Part shown: in pieces, positions 25,489 to 34,401 of the stretch
Numbering within the stretch: position 1 is the first letter of the stretch
Layout of the letters: every line of letters starts with the position of its first letter
NCBI RefSeq assembly: GCF_000511175.1
Contig: NZ_KI866530.1
Span: forward strand, 671,056-735,055
Direction: 5' to 3'
Origin: Sediminibacterium salmoneum NBRC 103935
Lineage (GTDB): Bacteria; Bacteroidota; Bacteroidia; Chitinophagales; Chitinophagaceae
DNA: 64,000 nucleotides
The notes under the pieces: generated by a model
Told to the model about the DNA's origin: nothing
The model's database searches: none
The model's input: only the letters and a program-made list of their open reading frames with translations
Position numbers and translations under genes: made by a program

Positions 25489-27216
25489 ATGGACGCAGCA
25501 ATACAAGCCAACGTAAATGCCTGGTTAAACGGAAACTATGATCAGGAAACCAAAAATCAAATTCTTGCTTTACAAGCCGGCAATCCGGATGAACTGGCAG
25601 ATGCATTTTACCGGAATCTTGAATTTGGAACAGGTGGCTTAAGGGGGTTAATGGGTGTTGGTACCAATCGGGTTAATAAATATACCATTGGAATGGCTAC
25701 TCAGGGTTTTTCTAATTATTTAAAGAAGACATATCCTGATTCCACAATTCAATTAGCTATTGCACATGACAGTAGAAATAACAGCCGTTTTTTAGCAGAA
25801 ACTACAGCCAATGTATTTGCAGCTAATGGTATTAAAGTTTACTTATTTGAGGCTTTAAGACCAACTCCGGAACTAAGTTTTGCCATCCGCAAATTGGGGT
25901 GTCAGGCAGGGGTTGTTTGTACGGCCTCTCATAATCCCAAAGAATACAACGGTTATAAAGCTTACTGGAACGATGGAGGTCAGCTGGTGCCACCTCATGA
26001 TAAAAATGTAATCACGGAAGTGGAATCCATTAAAAGTGTGGATGAAGTTAAATGGAGTGGGGGCGAAGCCAATATTACCATTATTGGGGCAGATATGGAT
26101 GCGCAGTATATAGATATGGTAAAGGGGTTAAGTGTTTATCCTGATGTAGTGGCTGCCCAGAAAGATTTAAAAATTGTATATACACCAATACATGGTACAG
26201 GGATTACATTGGTGCCCAAAGTTTTGAAGGCTTTTGGTTTTGAAAATGTACATGTAGTAGAAGAGCAATCAACTCCTGATGGCAATTTCCCTACTGTAAA
26301 ATATCCTAATCCGGAAGAAAGCGAAACCATGAGCATTGGTCTGGCTAAGGCTCGCGAACTGAATGCGGACATTCTTCTGGGAACAGATCCGGATGCTGAT
26401 CGGGTGGGCATTGGTGTTAAGAATCATAAGGGTGAATGGGTATTGATGAATGGTAATCAGACAGCGGTACTGGCATTTGCTTACATGATGGAAGCCCGAA
26501 AAGCAAAAGGCATTGCACAACCCAATGATATGGTTATTTCAACCATTGTTACTACTGAAATGATCAATGAAGTTGCAAAGCAAAATAAGGTTGCCTGCTA
26601 TAATGTTTTAACGGGCTTTAAATGGATTGCAGAAAAAATTAAAGAGTTGGAGGGTAAAGAAAATTATGTAATAGGAGGCGAGGAAAGTTTTGGCTTAATG
26701 ATCGGAGATCAGATCAGAGATAAGGATGCAGTTAGTGCGGTGGCATTGATGTGTGAAATGGCTGCTTACGAAAAGAACAAAGGCAGATCCTTATTCGACA
26801 AAATGATTGACTTGTACATTCAATATGGTTTCTATTATGAGAACCTGATTAGTATTACCAAGAAAGGCATGAACGGTCAGAAAGAGATTGCGGACATGAT
26901 GGAGGGATATCGTTCCAATCCTCCTTCCGCTATTAATGGTTCTACGGTAACTACTTTATTGGATTATCAATTACAGGTAGGAAAAAATTTGCAAACCGGC
27001 GAATCCTGGACTATTCAGCTTCCGAAAAGTAATGTACTTCAGTTTATAACAGCTGACGGCAGTAAAATTTCGGCCAGACCTTCTGGTACTGAACCGAAAA
27101 TAAAGTTTTACTTCAGCGTGAATACCCAATTGGCGAGCCGTGACGAGTTTGATGCAAAACAAAAAGAGCTGGAAAATAGAATTGATGGAATCATCCTTAG
27201 TATGAACCTAAAATAG
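25489..27216 (+). CDS. Phosphohexomutase (phosphoglucomutase/phosphomannomutase)
   Basis: A 575-residue alpha-D-phosphohexomutase that interconverts hexose 1- and 6-phosphates. The phosphoserine loop is VCTASHNPKEYNGYKAYW near residue 145, the metal loop is GTDPDADRVGIG near residue 300, the sugar loop is GGEESFGLM near residue 400, and the phosphate-binding loop is SARPSGTEPKIKFYF near residue 530. Length and motif spacing match the PgcA/PGM2-like group rather than GlmM, which is represented by another gene at 42984. The pcm gene follows 17 bases after the stop. Confidence 0.95.
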   Translation: MDAAIQANVNAWLNGNYDQETKNQILALQAGNPDELADAFYRNLEFGTGGLRGLMGVGTNRVNKYTIGMATQGFSNYLKKTYPDSTIQLAIAHDSRNNSRFLAETTANVFAANGIKVYLFEALRPTPELSFAIRKLGCQAGVVCTASHNPKEYNGYKAYWNDGGQLVPPHDKNVITEVESIKSVDEVKWSGGEANITIIGADMDAQYIDMVKGLSVYPDVVAAQKDLKIVYTPIHGTGITLVPKVLKAFGFENVHVVEEQSTPDGNFPTVKYPNPEESETMSIGLAKARELNADILLGTDPDADRVGIGVKNHKGEWVLMNGNQTAVLAFAYMMEARKAKGIAQPNDMVISTIVTTEMINEVAKQNKVACYNVLTGFKWIAEKIKELEGKENYVIGGEESFGLMIGDQIRDKDAVSAVALMCEMAAYEKNKGRSLFDKMIDLYIQYGFYYENLISITKKGMNGQKEIADMMEGYRSNPPSAINGSTVTTLLDYQLQVGKNLQTGESWTIQLPKSNVLQFITADGSKISARPSGTEPKIKFYFSVNTQLASRDEFDAKQKELENRIDGIILSMNLK

Positions 27217-27233
27217 TATGGTATATTCGCAGC

Positions 27234-27908
27234 ATGCAAAAGGACAGAGATTATTCGGATACATATCATCATAAGGGGATGCGCAAGAAGTTAATTGATA
27301 CTTTGCGCGAGAAAGGTATTACAGATGAAGCCGTTTTGGAGGCAATGAATAAGATTCCCAGACATTTCTTTCTGGAATCTGTATTCGACAAAATAGCTTA
27401 CGAAAATCGCGCATTCCCTATTTCTGCAGATCAAACCATATCTCACCCCTATACAGTAGCTTATCAGACACAGTTACTGCAAATAAAAAAAGGGGATAAA
27501 GTGCTGGAAATCGGAACTGGAAGCATTTACCAAACTACGATTTTAGCAGAGTTGGGGCCTCAGTGGGTATATACCATTGAAAGGCAGAAGAAATTATTTG
27601 ATGAACAAAAAGAATACTACCATTTCAAAAAAAATTATCCCAATATTAAATTCTTTTTTGGAGATGGATTCAAGGGGTTACCTACTTACGCTCCATTTGA
27701 TAAAATCCTGATTACAGCAGCAGCGCCCTTTGTGCCGCCTTTGCTGGTTGAACAATTGAAGCCAGGCGGAATGATGGTAATTCCGGTAAATGAAGGAGAG
27801 GCGCAAAGAATGATGCGGATTACCAAACTATCGGATGGAACTTTACAAGAGGAATTATTTGATGAATTTTCCTTTGTTCCCATGTTAGAGGGGAAGTCGG
27901 CTAATTAA
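27234..27908 (+). CDS. pcm: Protein-L-isoaspartate O-methyltransferase
   Basis: Repairs isoaspartyl residues in damaged proteins using SAM. The protein has 224 residues, with family segments MNKIPRHFF, AFPISADQTISHPYTVAYQTQLL, VLEIGTGSIYQTTILAEL, VYTIERQKKLF and ILITAAAPFVPPLL. The SAM loop reads GTGSIYQ where the family usually has GTGSGYQ, a Gly-to-Ile change in the glycine-rich loop. A promoter-like TATATTCG ends ten bases before the ATG, so it may be transcribed independently of the phosphohexomutase. Confidence 0.93.
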   Translation: MQKDRDYSDTYHHKGMRKKLIDTLREKGITDEAVLEAMNKIPRHFFLESVFDKIAYENRAFPISADQTISHPYTVAYQTQLLQIKKGDKVLEIGTGSIYQTTILAELGPQWVYTIERQKKLFDEQKEYYHFKKNYPNIKFFFGDGFKGLPTYAPFDKILITAAAPFVPPLLVEQLKPGGMMVIPVNEGEAQRMMRITKLSDGTLQEELFDEFSFVPMLEGKSAN

Positions 27909-27981
27909 ATTCTGCATTTGCTGCTTTGGGTAGCTTTTCCACCTGTTAAAAGATTGTATAAGCTTATTGTCATAAAAAGCT

Positions 27982-28010
27982 AAGGCCCTGGTTTCTACCA
28001 GGGCCTTATA
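27982..28010. terminator. Bidirectional terminator between pcm and an outer-membrane protein gene
   Basis: AAGGCCCTGG (27982-27991) and CCAGGGCCTT (27998-28007) form a perfect 10-bp stem with a TTTCTA loop. It lies in the 127-base gap between convergent genes, with A/T-rich flanks on both sides. Confidence 0.8.
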
Positions 28011-28035
28011 TCTTAAACTAAAACTAAAACTAAAT

Positions 28036-30711
28036 TTATTGCTGCATCATATCCATGCCACCACTCTGGTCTGCCTTGGTATTTTTGCGTTTGAATAAGC
28101 TTGCATCAAACTTTCCGAAACGGTAGCTGAAATTCAGGCGTAAAACCTGAGGGTCTCTTCTGCGTTGGTTGGTTTGGTTAAAGAATGAACTTTCAGAGTA
28201 ACTCTGGAACAACTGTGTTCTGAAGATATCGTTCATACTTAGTGTCAGGTTACCAGATCTTCCATTTTTCCAGGTAAATTCCTTTCTGATTGCTAAATCT
28301 ACTCCATAACGAGGCAGGTTGTATCCCTGAGCTCCCGATTGAGGACCACCACCAAACATCATACCACCGCCGCCGCCGCCACGGCCACCACCACCGCCGC
28401 CTTGTGGCAATACGGTTCTTGCCTGATAGTCTCCACTCAACTGGATTGAAAACCCTTTACCTAATTTAAAGGTATTGTTCATTTTGGTAAACCAACTCCA
28501 TTGTTCCTGAACAAGATTGGGTTGTCCGGGAACTGTTGCATTCAATCTTGAATTGAAAATATTCAGGTTAATAGTCATTTCCCACCAGCTGTTTACCGCT
28601 GTTTTGTTGGTTAGTTCCAGACCAAATGATCTGGCACTGTTTGCATTGATAAAGGTGCTGAAGAAAGCACTGTCACCCGGGATTAAAGCATTTGCATCTC
28701 TGTAAACATAACGGGTAATCAAATCAGTAGAATGCTTGAAGAAAACTGTTGCCAAAAAGTTAGACCCTTTTTTATAAGCATTGTTCCAGCTCATTTCGAA
28801 TGAATTGGTAAATTCAGGTTTTAGACCTGCATTTCCCATATTGATATTCTGAGGATCAGAATAATCAGGGAAAGGCATTAACTGGAAGAAATTAGGTCTG
28901 TTCACTCTTCTGGAGTAGTTAATCTGAAAGTCCTGTTTTTCATCAATTTTATAAGTGATGAATGCACTAGGGAATAAACTCAATGGAAACTTAACCGAGA
29001 AAGTGGCAGAATCTGCACCTTTGGAATTCAATAGTGTTCCAGTATAGTTAGAGCTCTCTGCTCTTAAACCCAGCTGATAACTCCATTTGTTAACCTTAAA
29101 GCTATAAGTACTGTACGCAGCATAAACTGCATCTGTATATTTATATCGGCTACTAATTAAAGGTACAAGTTCATATTGTCCAGAAAGCTGATTGAATCGG
29201 AATTGATCCAGCTTATTATTGAAGTCCCTGATAGCAACACGTCCGCCAGCTTCAAATTTGCTGTCATCTGAAAGAGGGTTTTCGTAATCTATCTGGAATG
29301 TATGGTTGGTTGTACCTCCGGAACCAATACCACGTTGCAACAATGGATTTCCCTTTTGTGTGCCATTCAGGTTATAAGTGTAGTTGCCAATATTAGACAG
29401 GTTGTCGTTGGTACTTTTATTATAGTTATAATCAGAGGAGATATTGTGTCCGTTCTTTGCAAAATTGTGCTTGTAACTAATTTGAGTTCCCAGGTTTCTG
29501 AAATTACTGGTTGACTGTGTTCCAATGTTTGAATAGGAAGTAGGTATATTCTTTATGGTAGAGTCTACTCTCTGTGTCTGATCATTATCAAACTGACCTC
29601 TGTTGAAATTGGCAGTTACAGAAATGGTATTTCTATTATCAACAAAATAATCAAGTCCGCCTCTGAAGAATGCGAAATAACCTTTGTTGGTTGCATCCTG
29701 CATATTGTAAATGCTGCTTGGGGTAGCTAACAGATTGTTCCTTTCGGTAATACCTTCTGAAATAGATTTACGCTGATTGTAAACACCACTTCCGGTAAAG
29801 TTTAATTTATTCTGACGAATATTAATATCTCCACCGCCATTAATCATGCCACGTGAGTCAACACCAGCTCTGATACCACCATTGTAACCCACTTTCTTAT
29901 TTTTCTTAAGAACGATATTTAATATACCTGCGTTACCACCGGAAGCATCAAACTTGGCGGATGGGTTGGTGATTAATTCAACTCTTTCAATAATATCTGA
30001 AGGAATCTGATCCAGTGTAATAGTAGTAGGTCTTCCATCAATAAATAGCGTTGGGGAAGCATTTCTTAATGTTACGTTTCCGTCAATATCAACATTTAAT
30101 GCAGGGATATTACGCATTAATTCGGTTGCAGTTTGACCTGACCCCATCAGGTTCTTGTCTACATTAAAGATTTTACGGTCTATTCCCAGTTCAAACTGAG
30201 GTTTGGTAGATGCAGTTACTGTTACATTGCCCAGATTGGTAGCATCTTCTTCCATTTTAATATTGCCCAGGTCTTTATCGGCCATGCCCAGCATTTGCTG
30301 CATATTTCCACCTGAAGCACCACCTGCTGGCATTTTGATGCCGAAGGAAATGGTCTGGTCGATTGTTTTGTAAGCTAAAGCAGTAGCATTCAATTTGAAA
30401 TTGCCAAAAAGAGGAAGGTTTTCAAAGCTAAAGTCACCATTGGCTTTTGTGATAACGGTACCTAAAATGGCTTCTTTCATTTTTTTAGTAACCGTATCAA
30501 ATTTATTACCTCTCAGCTGAACGGTAACGCCTTCAATTCCCTTGTTGGTTTTACTATCAACCATTTTACCATAGAAATGTCCAATATTCATGTTCTGGCT
30601 GGCGCCTGCACCGGCACGGCCACCCATCATTGGGGGCATTTGTGCCTTGGCATGACCCATGATCATCCCGGCTAAAAGAAAAATTCCTAAAAATTTACGC
30701 ATATTCATCAT
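28036..30711 (-). CDS. Outer-membrane beta-barrel family protein (TonB-receptor-like)
   Basis: An 891-residue protein from the first ATG at 30711; the frame is open up to a TTG at 30726. It has a signal peptide ending at GHAKAQ, a carboxypeptidase-regulatory-like domain (HFYGKMVDSKTNKGIEGVTVQLRG), a plug-like domain (TATELMRNIPALNVDIDGNVTLRN) and a long C-terminal beta-barrel. A poly-glycine insertion (about 28360-28405, near residue 770-785) reads mostly Gly with one Arg and two Met and is probably a surface loop. It resembles the frameshifted protein at 19733-22188. There is no SusD-like partner, so a glycan uptake role is not supported. A CAACTTTG element (minus strand, 30724-30731) may be the -7 box. 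Confidence 0.9.
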   Translation of the reverse strand: MMNMRKFLGIFLLAGMIMGHAKAQMPPMMGGRAGAGASQNMNIGHFYGKMVDSKTNKGIEGVTVQLRGNKFDTVTKKMKEAILGTVITKANGDFSFENLPLFGNFKLNATALAYKTIDQTISFGIKMPAGGASGGNMQQMLGMADKDLGNIKMEEDATNLGNVTVTASTKPQFELGIDRKIFNVDKNLMGSGQTATELMRNIPALNVDIDGNVTLRNASPTLFIDGRPTTITLDQIPSDIIERVELITNPSAKFDASGGNAGILNIVLKKNKKVGYNGGIRAGVDSRGMINGGGDINIRQNKLNFTGSGVYNQRKSISEGITERNNLLATPSSIYNMQDATNKGYFAFFRGGLDYFVDNRNTISVTANFNRGQFDNDQTQRVDSTIKNIPTSYSNIGTQSTSNFRNLGTQISYKHNFAKNGHNISSDYNYNKSTNDNLSNIGNYTYNLNGTQKGNPLLQRGIGSGGTTNHTFQIDYENPLSDDSKFEAGGRVAIRDFNNKLDQFRFNQLSGQYELVPLISSRYKYTDAVYAAYSTYSFKVNKWSYQLGLRAESSNYTGTLLNSKGADSATFSVKFPLSLFPSAFITYKIDEKQDFQINYSRRVNRPNFFQLMPFPDYSDPQNINMGNAGLKPEFTNSFEMSWNNAYKKGSNFLATVFFKHSTDLITRYVYRDANALIPGDSAFFSTFINANSARSFGLELTNKTAVNSWWEMTINLNIFNSRLNATVPGQPNLVQEQWSWFTKMNNTFKLGKGFSIQLSGDYQARTVLPQGGGGGGRGGGGGGMMFGGGPQSGAQGYNLPRYGVDLAIRKEFTWKNGRSGNLTLSMNDIFRTQLFQSYSESSFFNQTNQRRRDPQVLRLNFSYRFGKFDASLFKRKNTKADQSGGMDMMQQ

Positions 30712-30840
30712 TGTTATTAATTGCAAAGTTGGTTTACACTCATTGGGATTGATTCTCCCATTTTATGAGCGGTAATATGACAAGCCTGAGTGGATAAAGT
30801 TTAACAAAATCGGCGAATAGGTCTTTTAATCCGTCGGTGA

Positions 30841-31440
30841 CTAAGCAATCATGGTTAAAAGCACCTGAATGATACCAATAATAAATCCTAAAACCCCGCC
30901 TAAAATTTCAATAAATCGGAATTCCTTAGACATGATATCGTTTAAAATCTGTTCTAATTTGTCTGAAGAGAATCCCTTTACTTTTTCAATTACAATTTTT
31001 TCCAGATCTAACTGAGATTGCAGCTGATTCATGTACGATTTCATTAATCCGGGAAATAGTTCCTGTAATTCTGCCATAAAAACGGTTTTCATCTGCGCAA
31101 TGGTCTGATCTCCGATGAACATGCTGATGATTGGCATATGGTCTGCCAGTTTTACCCGTAGAAAATGGTCTATATGGGCGTCAATCTGGGGGATCAGGGC
31201 CTCCATATTCTTAGGATTGGTTATTTTTTGTTCTATATCCTGAAAGGAGAGCAATTCGGCGCTTACCAACTTGCCCAGTTTTTCTGCAAACTGTGCCTGT
31301 CTTTTTGGGAAAATACCGATGAAAGTAATGCCAAGTATTTTTACCGGATCTTTCGGGTGAAAAAGCATTTTAATGGCAACCCAATTGGTAAACCAGCCAA
31401 TAAAGGCTGAGATAAAGGGTATCAGGTAAATAAGATTCAT
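30841..31440 (-). CDS. DUF445 family membrane protein
   Basis: A 199-residue protein with a membrane segment at each end (LIYLIPFISAFIGWFTNWVAIKMLF and ILGGVLGFIIGIIQVLLTM) and a mostly helical middle. The N-terminal GWFTNWVAIKMLFHP and PKRQAQFAEKLGKLV are typical of the DUF445 (YheB-like) family. The function of the family is not established; a structural role at the membrane is only a guess. It lies downstream of tRNA-His on the same strand, separated by a strong hairpin. Confidence 0.85.
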   Translation of the reverse strand: MNLIYLIPFISAFIGWFTNWVAIKMLFHPKDPVKILGITFIGIFPKRQAQFAEKLGKLVSAELLSFQDIEQKITNPKNMEALIPQIDAHIDHFLRVKLADHMPIISMFIGDQTIAQMKTVFMAELQELFPGLMKSYMNQLQSQLDLEKIVIEKVKGFSSDKLEQILNDIMSKEFRFIEILGGVLGFIIGIIQVLLTMIA

Positions 31441-31452
31441 GCTATAAAATTT

Positions 31453-31487
31453 AAAAACCTATAAAACATACGCTTTATAGGTTTTAA
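31453..31487. terminator. Hairpin terminator between tRNA-His and the DUF445 gene
   Basis: AAAACCTATAAA (31454-31465) and TTTATAGGTTTT (31474-31485) are perfect inverted repeats with an eight-base loop. On the minus strand the 3' arm runs into a T-rich stretch, so it should end the tRNA-His transcript. Confidence 0.75.
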
Positions 31488-31490
31488 GTG

Positions 31491-31564
31491 GGAGAGCGAG
31501 GGGTCTCGAACCCCCGGCCTTCAGTGCCACAAACTGACGCTCTAACCAACTGAGCTACGCCCTC
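31491..31564 (-). tRNA. tRNA-His (anticodon GTG)
   Basis: A full cloverleaf can be drawn. The acceptor stem is GAGGGCG with CGCTCTC, the D arm has AGCTCAGTTGGTTAGAGC, the anticodon stem TCAGT/ACTGA holds loop TTGTGGC with anticodon GTG, and the T arm is GGGGG-TTCGAGA-CCCCT. A G lies just before position 1 (31565) and C is at position 73, the G-1:C73 pair that identifies tRNA-His. The 3' CCA is not fully encoded. This is the tRNA whose charging the his leader peptide would sense. Confidence 0.95.
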
Positions 31565-31681
31565 CGTTTTTGTGGAGGGCAAAAGTAGGAAATATTTTTT
31601 AAAAAAACTTCATCCAAACCTTTGTTAATTGAAAATGTAGTTGCAATTAGCATCTTATTTTGGGTTATTTTTGGAAAGACC

Positions 31682-33850
31682 ATGCAAAAATTCAAGCAAT
31701 TTATGAAGAGTAGAAAAGGGTTAGTGTTAACGGCTCTGGTATTATTTGGCTCACTTTTTATTGCCTTTCGCAGCATTAACGGAGCAGATTCCAATGAAAA
31801 AATAGCACAGCAACAAAGATTATTGAACACAGTAGGAATGTTGCTGGAACAACAGCATTACAGTCCTAAAAAAATCAATGATGAATTTTCAAAAAAAGTC
31901 TTCAAAGGATATCTGGATCAGCTGGATGGAGACAAGAGTATTTTTACTGCACAGGATGTAAATGTACTCAGGAAAATGGAAACAACTATTGACGATGAAA
32001 TTCATGGAGCATCCATGCAGTTTCAGCCGGCAGTTAGTAGCATCTATACAAAACGTGTTGAAGAAACCGTAAGCTTTTATAAAGAGATTTTATCTAAGCC
32101 CTTTAATTTTTCTGTTAACGAGTCGGTTCAGCTTGATGGTGAAAAACTAAATTATGCTCAAACAGATGAGGATCGTAAGGATCGCTGGAGAAAAAAATTG
32201 AAATATTATACACTTGAACGATTTGTTGACTTACAGGAAGAAAGAGAAAAGAACAAAGGGAAAGACAGTTTTCGGGTGTTACCCGATGATAGCCTGGAAT
32301 TGAATGCAAGGAACAGTGTGCTGAAAATGATGGACCGAACTTTCAATCGAATTAAAACTACATTCACAGATGAACAACGGTTCAATTCCTTTATAAATGT
32401 TATTACCAATCTCATGGATCCTCATACGGATTATTATCCTCCACTTGAGAAAAGAGCTTTTGACGAGCGAATGAGTAATCAGTTTTATGGTATTGGTGCT
32501 CAATTACAACAGGATGACAATGGAATTAAAATAGCCAGTATAGTAACAGGAGGACCCGCATGGAAGTCAGGAGCCATTGTTGCAGGTGATATTATTATTA
32601 AAGTGGCACAGGGGGCCAATGAACCTGTTGATGTAAGTGGTTATGGTACGGAAGATGCTGTTAAATTAATCAGAGGAGACAAGGGTACTGAAGTACGTAT
32701 CACTTTTAAAAAGCAGGATGGTACTACCAGAACGGTATCGTTAATCAGAGAAAAAATTGAGCAGGACGAAGGATTGGCCCGTAGTGCAATAGTTATGCAG
32801 GGCAATGATAAAATTGGTTATATCGCATTGCCAGATTTCTATGCCAATTTTGAAGATAAGAACGGATTCAAGTGTTCTGAAGATGTAGCGGAAGAAGTAA
32901 AAAAGCTAAAAGCTGAAAATGTCAAAGGCATTGTAATTGATCTTAGAAATAATGGTGGCGGCTCTTTGCTTGAAGTAGTTAAAATGGTTGGCTTATTTAT
33001 TCCTTCCGGACCCGTTGTTCAGGTAAAGGAAAGAGACGGCAGGGTAGATCAGCAAACCTGGAGAGACAATGATGAGTCCGTATTATATAACGGACCATTG
33101 GCTGTAATGGTGAATGAGTTAAGTGCATCTGCCAGTGAAATATTTGCTGCTGCCATTCAGGATTATAAAAGAGGTATTGTAATTGGCAGTAGCTCTACTT
33201 ATGGAAAGGGAACGGTTCAAAGACCTATACCGTTTGGCAGACCCATTGATTTTTATAGCAGCAGAACAGAATTCGGAGCAGTAAGTCTGACATTCCAGAA
33301 ATTTTACAGGGTTAACGGAGGAAGTACTCAATTAAAAGGGGTGGTGCCGGATATTATTATGCCTGATACGTATGAGTATCTTAAAATAAGAGAAAAGGAC
33401 AATCCCAACTCTTTACCTTGGGATGCTATACCTCAAACCAATTATCAATTATGGAAAGGGGGAGCTGGTGGCCAGCTCGATCAGATTATTAAAAATGAGC
33501 AGGACAGAATTGTTTCCGATCCCAATCTTAAATTGTTACAGGATAATTTAAAATGGTTAAGTGCCAACAATGACAATCCAATTAATCTGCAAATTGATCA
33601 ATTCAAACAAATGCAGAAACAAATTACCAATACGGTAAACCAGAACAATACATTGCTTAAGCTGAAGTCAGAATTAAATGTTCAGGCGATGGAAGCAGAC
33701 AAAGACAAGTTTTACAATAATCCAGATAAAAACAAGGGAATCCGTTACCAGGAATGGTTGAAATTATTAAAGCAGGATTTACACATTGATGCAGGGGTGA
33801 AAGTAATACAGCAATTGGCTGAAACCCATGCAGCAACGGCAAAAAATTGA
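31682..33850 (+). CDS. Carboxy-terminal processing protease (S41 family)
   Basis: A 722-residue protein from the ATG at 31682; an in-frame TTG at 31622 is upstream but less likely. An N-terminal membrane or signal segment (LVLTALVLFGSLFIAF) is followed by a helical region and a PDZ domain (YGIGAQLQQDDNGIKIASIVTGGPAWKSG near residue 265). The S41 catalytic domain has GYIALPDFY, VIDLRNNGGGSLLE, the nucleophile in NELSASASEIFAAAIQDY and the lysine in STYGKGTVQ. It resembles Prc/tail-specific protease, which trims periplasmic proteins at their C-termini. It stands alone, next to the UpxY-type gene. Confidence 0.93.
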   Translation: MQKFKQFMKSRKGLVLTALVLFGSLFIAFRSINGADSNEKIAQQQRLLNTVGMLLEQQHYSPKKINDEFSKKVFKGYLDQLDGDKSIFTAQDVNVLRKMETTIDDEIHGASMQFQPAVSSIYTKRVEETVSFYKEILSKPFNFSVNESVQLDGEKLNYAQTDEDRKDRWRKKLKYYTLERFVDLQEEREKNKGKDSFRVLPDDSLELNARNSVLKMMDRTFNRIKTTFTDEQRFNSFINVITNLMDPHTDYYPPLEKRAFDERMSNQFYGIGAQLQQDDNGIKIASIVTGGPAWKSGAIVAGDIIIKVAQGANEPVDVSGYGTEDAVKLIRGDKGTEVRITFKKQDGTTRTVSLIREKIEQDEGLARSAIVMQGNDKIGYIALPDFYANFEDKNGFKCSEDVAEEVKKLKAENVKGIVIDLRNNGGGSLLEVVKMVGLFIPSGPVVQVKERDGRVDQQTWRDNDESVLYNGPLAVMVNELSASASEIFAAAIQDYKRGIVIGSSSTYGKGTVQRPIPFGRPIDFYSSRTEFGAVSLTFQKFYRVNGGSTQLKGVVPDIIMPDTYEYLKIREKDNPNSLPWDAIPQTNYQLWKGGAGGQLDQIIKNEQDRIVSDPNLKLLQDNLKWLSANNDNPINLQIDQFKQMQKQITNTVNQNNTLLKLKSELNVQAMEADKDKFYNNPDKNKGIRYQEWLKLLKQDLHIDAGVKVIQQLAETHAATAKN

Positions 33851-33883
33851 TTAGCTTAACAGGTAGTACGATTCAGAGAGAAA

Positions 33884-34393
33884 ATGGAAAATAAACTAAC
33901 AAAAAAGTGGTACGCCATTTATACCAAGCCAAGGTGGGAAAAGAAAATAGATTCTGTTTTAATCAGAAAGGGAATTGAAAGCTGGTGTCCGTTGCAGAAA
34001 GTGGAAAGGCAATGGTCGGATAGAAAGAAAATAATAGAGGAGCCTCTATTTAAATCTTATGTTTTTGTTAGAATTGATGATACAGAACGCTCTAAAGTGC
34101 TAATGACCGATGGGGCTTTGAATTTTGTTTATTATCTGGGTAAGCCGGCAGTTATTAAAGATGAGGAAGTAGAAAATATTAAACTATACCTGGCAGAAAA
34201 AGATGCTAAGATTACCATTATATCCGACGAAGGTTTCTCTAGTGGTGACCTGGTAAAAGTAAATTACGGCGTATTCATGGATCAGGAAGGAACCGTAGTC
34301 AGAGGTGGCAGGAAAAAAGTCTATGTTCAATTGCAAGGTCTGGGACAGGTAATGATTGTAGAATTTCCCGCAACTTTTCTTACAGTAAAATAA
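33884..34393 (+). CDS. UpxY/NusG-family transcription antiterminator (orphan)
   Basis: A 169-residue NusG-like protein. The N-terminal NGN domain starts KKWYAIYTKPRWEKKID with CPLQKVERQWSDRKKIIEEPLFKSYVFVRID. A C-terminal KOW-like segment reads GDLVKVNYGVFMDQEGTVV. In Bacteroides such proteins (UpxY) lie at the head of capsule loci and allow RNA polymerase to read through their long leaders. Here no polysaccharide locus follows, since the next gene is convergent, so any target would lie elsewhere. It is distinct from housekeeping NusG by its sequence and by the lack of ribosomal protein neighbours. Confidence 0.88.
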   Translation: MENKLTKKWYAIYTKPRWEKKIDSVLIRKGIESWCPLQKVERQWSDRKKIIEEPLFKSYVFVRIDDTERSKVLMTDGALNFVYYLGKPAVIKDEEVENIKLYLAEKDAKITIISDEGFSSGDLVKVNYGVFMDQEGTVVRGGRKKVYVQLQGLGQVMIVEFPATFLTVK

Positions 34394-34401
34394 AGGCAAC
34401 C

